In this document: positions 58,669 to 64,000 of the stretch, in pieces
Layout of the letters: every line of letters begins with the position of its first letter
Numbering within the stretch: position 1 is the stretch's first letter
Assembly: GCA_021736385.1 (NCBI GenBank)
Contig: JAIPFY010000007.1
Span: forward strand, 1 to 64,000
Direction: 5' to 3'
DNA: 64,000 nt
Origin: Spirochaetia bacterium
GTDB lineage: Bacteria; Spirochaetota; Spirochaetia; CAKZLE01
Translations under genes and position numbers: made by a program
Notes under the pieces: model-generated
Told to the model about the DNA's origin: nothing
The model's database searches: none
Seen by the model: the letters and a program-made list of their open reading frames with translations, nothing else

Positions 58669-59580
58669 TCAGAAACGGTCAGGATGGAAGATCCTGGCCA
58701 TTTCCAGGACCCCTTCGGCATTGCGTACTCCCTGTCGATCGATACGGTTGTTGTCGATCGCATAGAGGTTCCCTTCACGGACCGCCCTGAGGTCACGATA
58801 CCCGGGAGTGGTCTCGAAAGCCTCCTTGATACCGAAATACTGTGAACAGAGGATGATATCGGGATCCTGCTCGATCAGCTGTTCGAGGCTGTAGGACCAG
58901 CCGGTCACATCTTCTGCGATATTCCGTCCACCTGCCAGTTCGATCGCCTCGTGGATGAAGGTGTCTCCGCCTGCGGTAAAATCTCCCCATTCACCGAATC
59001 CCACCACGTAGTAGATATCGGGTCTCGGCTGATCAGCCACACGCCCGGTGATATCCTCGATCGTCTGCCTCATCCCAGTCATGAGAACCTCGGCTTCAGC
59101 CTCGGCATCGATGAACTGAGCGGTATCAGCTATGGTCTTGTAGATCCCTGTGAAGGTGTTGTCAGAGTAGATCCCGACAGCGGTGATCCCGGCTTTCTCC
59201 ATACGTTCCAGGGCTTCGATCGAGGTATGGGTGGATCCGATGACCAGGTCGGGTTCAAGACTGATGACCGTCTCGATGTTGGGATCCCGGAGGGTCCCGA
59301 TCGAAGTCACCTCTGAGACCTCTGCGGGATAATCACAGAAATCGGTACGTCCGACGAGAGAATCGCCTCTGCCGAGGGCATAGATGATCTCCGTGATGTT
59401 CGGACCCAGAGAGATGATCCTCTCGGTGGCATCAGGGACCGTGACCGTTCGATCATAGGAATCGATGTAGATGCTGCCTGTACTCTCATCGATGGGTGTG
59501 ACCTCCGCTGCTCCCTGTGAGAACAGGGGAAGCATCAGAGAGAAGAGAACCGATACCAGTGCGACTCGTTTGAAATGCAT
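58669..59580 (-). CDS. btuF: ABC transporter substrate-binding protein (BtuF family)
   Basis: ERIISLGPNITEIIYALGRGDSLVGRTDFCDYPAEVSEVTSIGTLRDPNIETVISLEPDLVIG. Confidence 0.88.
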   Translation of the reverse strand: MHFKRVALVSVLFSLMLPLFSQGAAEVTPIDESTGSIYIDSYDRTVTVPDATERIISLGPNITEIIYALGRGDSLVGRTDFCDYPAEVSEVTSIGTLRDPNIETVISLEPDLVIGSTHTSIEALERMEKAGITAVGIYSDNTFTGIYKTIADTAQFIDAEAEAEVLMTGMRQTIEDITGRVADQPRPDIYYVVGFGEWGDFTAGGDTFIHEAIELAGGRNIAEDVTGWSYSLEQLIEQDPDIILCSQYFGIKEAFETTPGYRDLRAVREGNLYAIDNNRIDRQGVRNAEGVLEMARIFHPDRF

Positions 59581-59683
59581 ACATACTCTCCATGAATAGA
59601 GAGCATAAGCTGAGGGTGTGTCCTCGCTACTCATGCTCCGTGAGTTTCAGTCATCGATCTGATGACTGTGCGATCTCGTGAAA

Positions 59684-59870
59684 AGGCTGGTCTCCTGACT
59701 TGGATCTACGCCTGATACACCCTTCCCATATGCATCTGTCACATACAGTGGGCTGGCTGATTCGTAATCAGCCAATGTACTTCAGCTCTCCTACACAGTG
59801 GCGGGACCGTACGGGATTCACACCCGTTTCCCATTTGACGGCAATGCCGACCTTTCATTGATACACAAGA
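59684..59870 (-). promoter_or_regulatory. Cobalamin riboswitch upstream of btuFCD
   Basis: Minus strand contains GGGAAACGGGTGTGAATCCCGTACGGTCCCGCCACTGT...GGGAAGGG...AAGTCAGGAGACCAGCC, the conserved B12-element blocks. Confidence 0.93.
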
Positions 59871-59981
59871 CTAATTCATTGATCATGGGTTGTCAAGATA
59901 GCAGAACTGTAGGATAGTCTATCACAGCAGGATCTCTCATTCGTATACTGCTTCTCTTTCTTTCGGATCGATCACAGGAGT

Positions 59982-62711
59982 GTGGACATGTACAGATTAT
60001 GCAACCTGATCTTTGCAGGTATCGTCTCTGCGGCATTGTTCTCAGGAGCAGGCATGCTCCATGCCGCTGACTTGCAGGTGATCTCAGATCACGGGATCTC
60101 CGTGATCAGTGAACCCGGGGATGCTGATCAGGCGCAGCAGGTCCTCTCCGATCTCTCCCAGATCCTGCCTGCCTATCGGGACATGCTCTCGGTGAGTCAT
60201 CGGTTCTCCTGGCCTGTGGTCCTCTCCTCGGATTCATCTTCCCCCTCGGGGTTCGTATCGCTGCCGGTAGTCAGATCGGTATGGGAATCGGTTCCCTACA
60301 GCTCCCTCTCTTCAGGAGCCGACTGGTTCAGGACCCTTGCCCTGCATGAAGGCAGGCATATGGTGCAGTACGAAGCGCTCGATACCGGTCTTACCCGGTT
60401 TGCCGACGTGATCGGCGGCAGGCAGATGATGATGGCCATGACTCACTCCTTCATCCCCGGGTGGATCTATGAAGGGGATGCGACCATCGCAGAGACCCGG
60501 TTCTCCCGGGAGGGAAGGGGCAGGTCAGCTGCGTTCATCAGGAGCCTGCGGGCTCTGCTGATCGAGCATCCTCAGCTGAGTTACCGGGAGCTCAGTCAGG
60601 GCTCCTATGTGCATGGCTATCCTGACATGTATGCCTATGGGTATGTGATGATGGGGTATCTGCTCGAACGCTATGGGGATGAGGGTATAGCCGGGTTCTT
60701 CCGTACCCTCGGGGCATACCCGGTACCGTTCCTCTCTCCGACGATCGCGATCTCCTCACTCATGGGAAGTCTTACCACACCCAGTGCTCTGTTCGAACTG
60801 GTAAAAGCTGATCTGCTCATGCAGTGGGATCAGCAGATGCAGGGGCGGATCATCACTCCCAGAGTCCCGGTCGTCATCCCTGATGCCTATGGGGCGGTAC
60901 GGATCGAAGCGTATGCGGTTCACGACAGGACCATCACTGCCGTGACCCATGATCGATCGCAGGGACTTCTGTACCGTGAGTATGATCTGGAGGATGGGTC
61001 CACGGTATCGGAATCCAGGAGGGTCCCTGCTTCTGATGTGGTGATCGCCAAGGAGTATCTGCTGTGGATCGAACACCGTCCGAAGCGCTCGGACCCGGGA
61101 TCTACCATCGATGTGCTCGTGCGGGCTGACACCGAAGCATGGGGGATGGAGGATCTTGCATCGGGGGTGTACACCGGTTCTCCGATTCTCTCAGCTGATG
61201 GGAAGTTTGTGGCTGTCAGTACCTATGACCCGCAGATGGGGTCCTCTGTGCAGGTCTTTGATGTTCACACTGGGCTGCCTGGACCGATCATATATCCTGA
61301 GCACCGGGTGTTCATAGGCGATATGGTCTGGGACGAGGAGACCCTCATCGTCGTCGAAGAGCACTCGGAAGGGCGGTATCTCACACGGTATACACTGCAG
61401 GGGGATGCACAGAGGCTGTTCTTCGCAGGACACCATCAGATCACCGGACTTGCACGCTCCGGTTCTCTGATCTACTACGGCTCAGATGCCGATGGGATCG
61501 ATGAGATCTATCAGTACGACACGAGAAGCGGTGAACACGCTCAGGTGACCGTCTCCCGGTATGGACTCTGGGACCCTGTTGTGGTAGATGGACAGCTGTA
61601 TGCTGTAGAGCTCGATTCCTTCGATCGTGAGATCCTGGTCCGGGTCGATACCGATGCTCAGGTCCTTCCGGTACGGCGCAGCTATGATGCGCTGCAGGTC
61701 GACAGGTTCCTGGACCCTGACCGCTTCGAAGTTGCGGTAGAGCCCGCTGTTGGTGCAGAGGTCCTTCCCTACAGGCGTATCGATTGGGTCTTCACACCGT
61801 ACGCACGGGGGATCCTGCTGCCGGAGACCTTCAGCGAACTCACCCTCGGGTTCACATGTGCCGACCCGCTGCTCGAGCATGAGACGAGTGTCTCCATCGG
61901 CTATGATCTTGAAAAGAGAGAACCGGTATTCCATACCAGCTGGACCCGTACGGGAGATCTGCTGGTCTCAACCATCTCTCTGGATCTCACACCAGGAGAA
62001 GGGCAGCTTCCCTCCTATACTGCAGCGGCCGATCTGTTTCTCAACACGAGAGTGCGGCGTCACGGCAGAGCGCTGGACCATTCCCTCGGGGGCCGTGTTC
62101 AGGTATCAGATGCTTTGCTTCCAGACTATTTCGCCACCGCAGGGGTCTATGACCTGATCTCGTTCGGTCTTCAGGCAGCAGAGCGCTCTCTGGTCCCCTA
62201 TGAACCGGGGATCACCCATGAGATCTCCGCATTCACCGCTCTGGGCAGCGGCTATCCTGTTCAGATCAACGATCTGATCACCCTCTACACCGGTGCACTG
62301 CTGCGCGATGACGGGTTCATCTTCAGCAGCCGGGTCTCCTGGAGAAGTGCAGGTGCCATTTCCTGGCAGGCGATACAGGCACGGGGGTATGGACAAGCTG
62401 AACTGCCGGATGAACCGGGTGAATCTCTGATCGGTACGGTCTCTGCACGGTATCTCGTGCCGCTGGGGTATCCTGATCTGTCGGTGGCACGAACGTTCTT
62501 CATCAAGCGAATCAGAGCTGAGCTCTTCTTCGATCACACCTATTGGGATACCGGGTCCTTTTCATCAGCGGGGTTTGAACTGCTTGCCGATATGACCTTC
62601 GCACATCTGTTCGCTCTGGAACTCTCTAGCGGTATACGCGCCTCCTACCGTCTGGAGGATCAGCGTTTTGCGTGGGATCTCATCCTCTTCAGTATTCCGA
62701 TCCCGCTGTGA
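59982..62711 (+). CDS. Secreted putative metallopeptidase-like protein: HExxH domain, TolB-like propeller region, C-terminal beta-barrel-like region
   Basis: Signal peptide; LALHEGRHMVQYEAL...PGWIYEGDATIAE; repeated WD40/TolB-like strands; C-terminus ends in alternating strands with FSIPIPL. Confidence 0.65.
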   Translation: MDMYRLCNLIFAGIVSAALFSGAGMLHAADLQVISDHGISVISEPGDADQAQQVLSDLSQILPAYRDMLSVSHRFSWPVVLSSDSSSPSGFVSLPVVRSVWESVPYSSLSSGADWFRTLALHEGRHMVQYEALDTGLTRFADVIGGRQMMMAMTHSFIPGWIYEGDATIAETRFSREGRGRSAAFIRSLRALLIEHPQLSYRELSQGSYVHGYPDMYAYGYVMMGYLLERYGDEGIAGFFRTLGAYPVPFLSPTIAISSLMGSLTTPSALFELVKADLLMQWDQQMQGRIITPRVPVVIPDAYGAVRIEAYAVHDRTITAVTHDRSQGLLYREYDLEDGSTVSESRRVPASDVVIAKEYLLWIEHRPKRSDPGSTIDVLVRADTEAWGMEDLASGVYTGSPILSADGKFVAVSTYDPQMGSSVQVFDVHTGLPGPIIYPEHRVFIGDMVWDEETLIVVEEHSEGRYLTRYTLQGDAQRLFFAGHHQITGLARSGSLIYYGSDADGIDEIYQYDTRSGEHAQVTVSRYGLWDPVVVDGQLYAVELDSFDREILVRVDTDAQVLPVRRSYDALQVDRFLDPDRFEVAVEPAVGAEVLPYRRIDWVFTPYARGILLPETFSELTLGFTCADPLLEHETSVSIGYDLEKREPVFHTSWTRTGDLLVSTISLDLTPGEGQLPSYTAAADLFLNTRVRRHGRALDHSLGGRVQVSDALLPDYFATAGVYDLISFGLQAAERSLVPYEPGITHEISAFTALGSGYPVQINDLITLYTGALLRDDGFIFSSRVSWRSAGAISWQAIQARGYGQAELPDEPGESLIGTVSARYLVPLGYPDLSVARTFFIKRIRAELFFDHTYWDTGSFSSAGFELLADMTFAHLFALELSSGIRASYRLEDQRFAWDLILFSIPIPL

Positions 62712-62754
62712 GGTAATACTTGACGTGATGTTCCTGGTAGATTATCATCGGCGC

Positions 62755-63225
62755 ATGAAAGAACTGGTGATTTATACAGATGGCGGATGTTCGGGGAATC
62801 CCGGCCCCGGTGGATGGGCGTATGCCCTTGCACCGGAAGGTAGAGAAGATGCCGTGACCGGCTCAGGCCACGACCGGTACACTACCAACAACAAGATGGA
62901 ACTGACTGCAGTCATAGAGGCCTTGACCTATGCTGCATCTCTGGGTCAGGGGGCTGTGCTGCCTGTCCATATCCATACGGATTCTCAGTATGTGAAGAAC
63001 GGGATCACGACCTGGATCTTCGGCTGGATGAGAAACGGCTGGCAGACGAGTGCCAAGAAACCGGTGAAGAACCGGGAACTGTGGATCGAACTGAAACGAG
63101 TCTCCGATACCCTGCCGGTTCAGTGGCATTGGGTGAAGGGACATTCCGGGGTTGCTCTCAATGAACTGTGTGACGCACTGGTTCGTGAGCAGACACAGAT
63201 CGCACAGCAACTGGTGAAAATGTAA
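62755..63225 (+). CDS. rnhA: Ribonuclease HI
   Basis: LVIYTDGGCSGNPGPGGWAYAL...TNNKMELTAVIEAL...HTDSQYVKNGI...WHWVKGHSGVALNELCDAL. Confidence 0.96.
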   Translation: MKELVIYTDGGCSGNPGPGGWAYALAPEGREDAVTGSGHDRYTTNNKMELTAVIEALTYAASLGQGAVLPVHIHTDSQYVKNGITTWIFGWMRNGWQTSAKKPVKNRELWIELKRVSDTLPVQWHWVKGHSGVALNELCDALVREQTQIAQQLVKM

Positions 63226-63279
63226 CCTGTTGTAATGTAATAGCATAGGAAAATAACCAAGGTTTCATGCCCAATAGTG

Positions 63280-63308
63280 TTGACACTTTCAAGGCATCTT
63301 GCTATATT
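63280..63308 (+). promoter_or_regulatory. Sigma70-type promoter of the tRNA-Lys/tRNA-Glu unit
   Basis: TTGACA-N17-TATATT. Confidence 0.75.
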
Positions 63309-63322
63309 CCTATCGGTCGCTT

Positions 63323-63395
63323 GGGCCGCTAGCTCAGCTGGTAGAGCAACGCCCTTTTAAGGCGTGGGTCACAGGTTCGAACCCTGTGCGGCTCA
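63323..63395 (+). tRNA. tRNA-Lys(TTT)
   Basis: Acceptor GGGCCGC/GCGGCTC, anticodon arm ACGCC-CTTTTAA-GGCGT, T arm ACAGG-TTCGAAC-CCTGT. Confidence 0.95.
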
Positions 63396-63414
63396 TACCA
63401 AGCAATTGGTTAAT

Positions 63415-63486
<72 letters not shown>

Positions 63487-63534
63487 TGTTCATCTTGTTC
63501 CTTGAAAGAGGGACAAACCGTTTTACTTACAGAG

Positions 63535-63587
63535 GACCGGTGTTTACACGGTTTCCTGCGTATGCAGGAAGTGTGTAGATGCCGGTC
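63535..63587 (+). other. Long near-continuous stem-loop downstream of tRNA-Glu (terminator or structured RNA)
   Basis: GACCGG/CCGGTC, then ten further pairs including G-U, one G-G mismatch, then TTCCTGC-GTAT-GCAGGAA. Confidence 0.65.
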
Positions 63588-63611
63588 TTCTTATATCTGA
63601 AGGGGGAGACC

Positions 63612-63842
63612 ATGCCGGAACACGGAACAAAGAACACATCAAGAGTATCATACGCCGGAATCGGCCTGATCTTCGGTACCGCCATAGGATCAGGCCTGAG
63701 CCTGATCTTCTCCGGTACCCTCATCTGGGGCGGGATTGGGACAGCAGTCGGTCTCATTCTCGGGGCTGTGACCGACCTGTACATGAAGAACCGGGACCAG
63801 GGCAGTGGGCCGGGATCTGATACCATGCGCGAACATCGCTGA
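63612..63842 (+). CDS. Small glycine-rich membrane protein
   Basis: MPEHGTKNTSRVSYAGIGLIFGTAIGSGLSLIFSGTLIWGGIGTAVGLILGAVTDLYM; RBS AGGGGGAGA. Confidence 0.6.
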   Translation: MPEHGTKNTSRVSYAGIGLIFGTAIGSGLSLIFSGTLIWGGIGTAVGLILGAVTDLYMKNRDQGSGPGSDTMREHR

Positions 63843-63929
63843 GCTTTACTCATACATAATCACTTTCGACAAAAAGAGTTTACTCTGTAAAACTTGACAA
63901 ACCATATCTGCGGACGTACAGTTATTGTA

Positions 63930-64000
63930 GTGAAGAAGATGAAATGGTTCGTAGCAGTGTGGCTGTGTTCTCTGATTTTCGCATCTGGTGGTATCGCCAG
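63930..64000 (+). CDS. Start of a probable secreted protein, truncated by window end
   Basis: MKKMKWFVAVWLCSLIFASGGIA signal-peptide-like; preceded by TTGACA-N17-TACAGT. Confidence 0.45.
   Translation, partial: MKKMKWFVAVWLCSLIFASGGIA

Overview
The window is a dense bacterial chromosome segment of core metabolism and housekeeping genes. Gene content suggests Spirochaetota (inference only). I found no prophage, transposon or CRISPR array. Recognisable blocks: purU-xseB-xseA; a lysine/DAP cluster (dapB-dapA-dapL-lysA); a nitrogen block (GlnN-type GSIII, PII, AmtB, NifA-like sigma54 activator, short asparaginase); recO-thpR-recJ-rpsU; serA-serC-lrp-gcvT-gcvH-gcvPA-gcvPB; mutL; two related beta-rich envelope proteins; a cobalamin riboswitch with btuF-btuC-btuD; rnhA; and three tRNAs (Met-CAT, Lys-TTT, Glu-TTC). 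The strongest hidden signal is a candidate cis-regulatory system over the nitrogen block. A CTACA-N4-TGTAG palindrome (one copy CTACG-N4-CGTAG) occurs four times, always in intergenic DNA. Near-perfect sigma54 -24/-12 promoters lie upstream of glnN and amtB, and another palindrome copy sits over the Shine-Dalgarno region of the NifA-like gene. The PII protein there also lacks the usual uridylylation tyrosine. Other leads: a HExxH/beta-propeller/beta-barrel protein, an internally duplicated FecR-type barrel protein related to its neighbour, a D-LDH-like protein with a Cys-rich tail, and two strong unexplained RNA hairpins. All assignments come from reading the sequence and ORF translations; no database search was run.
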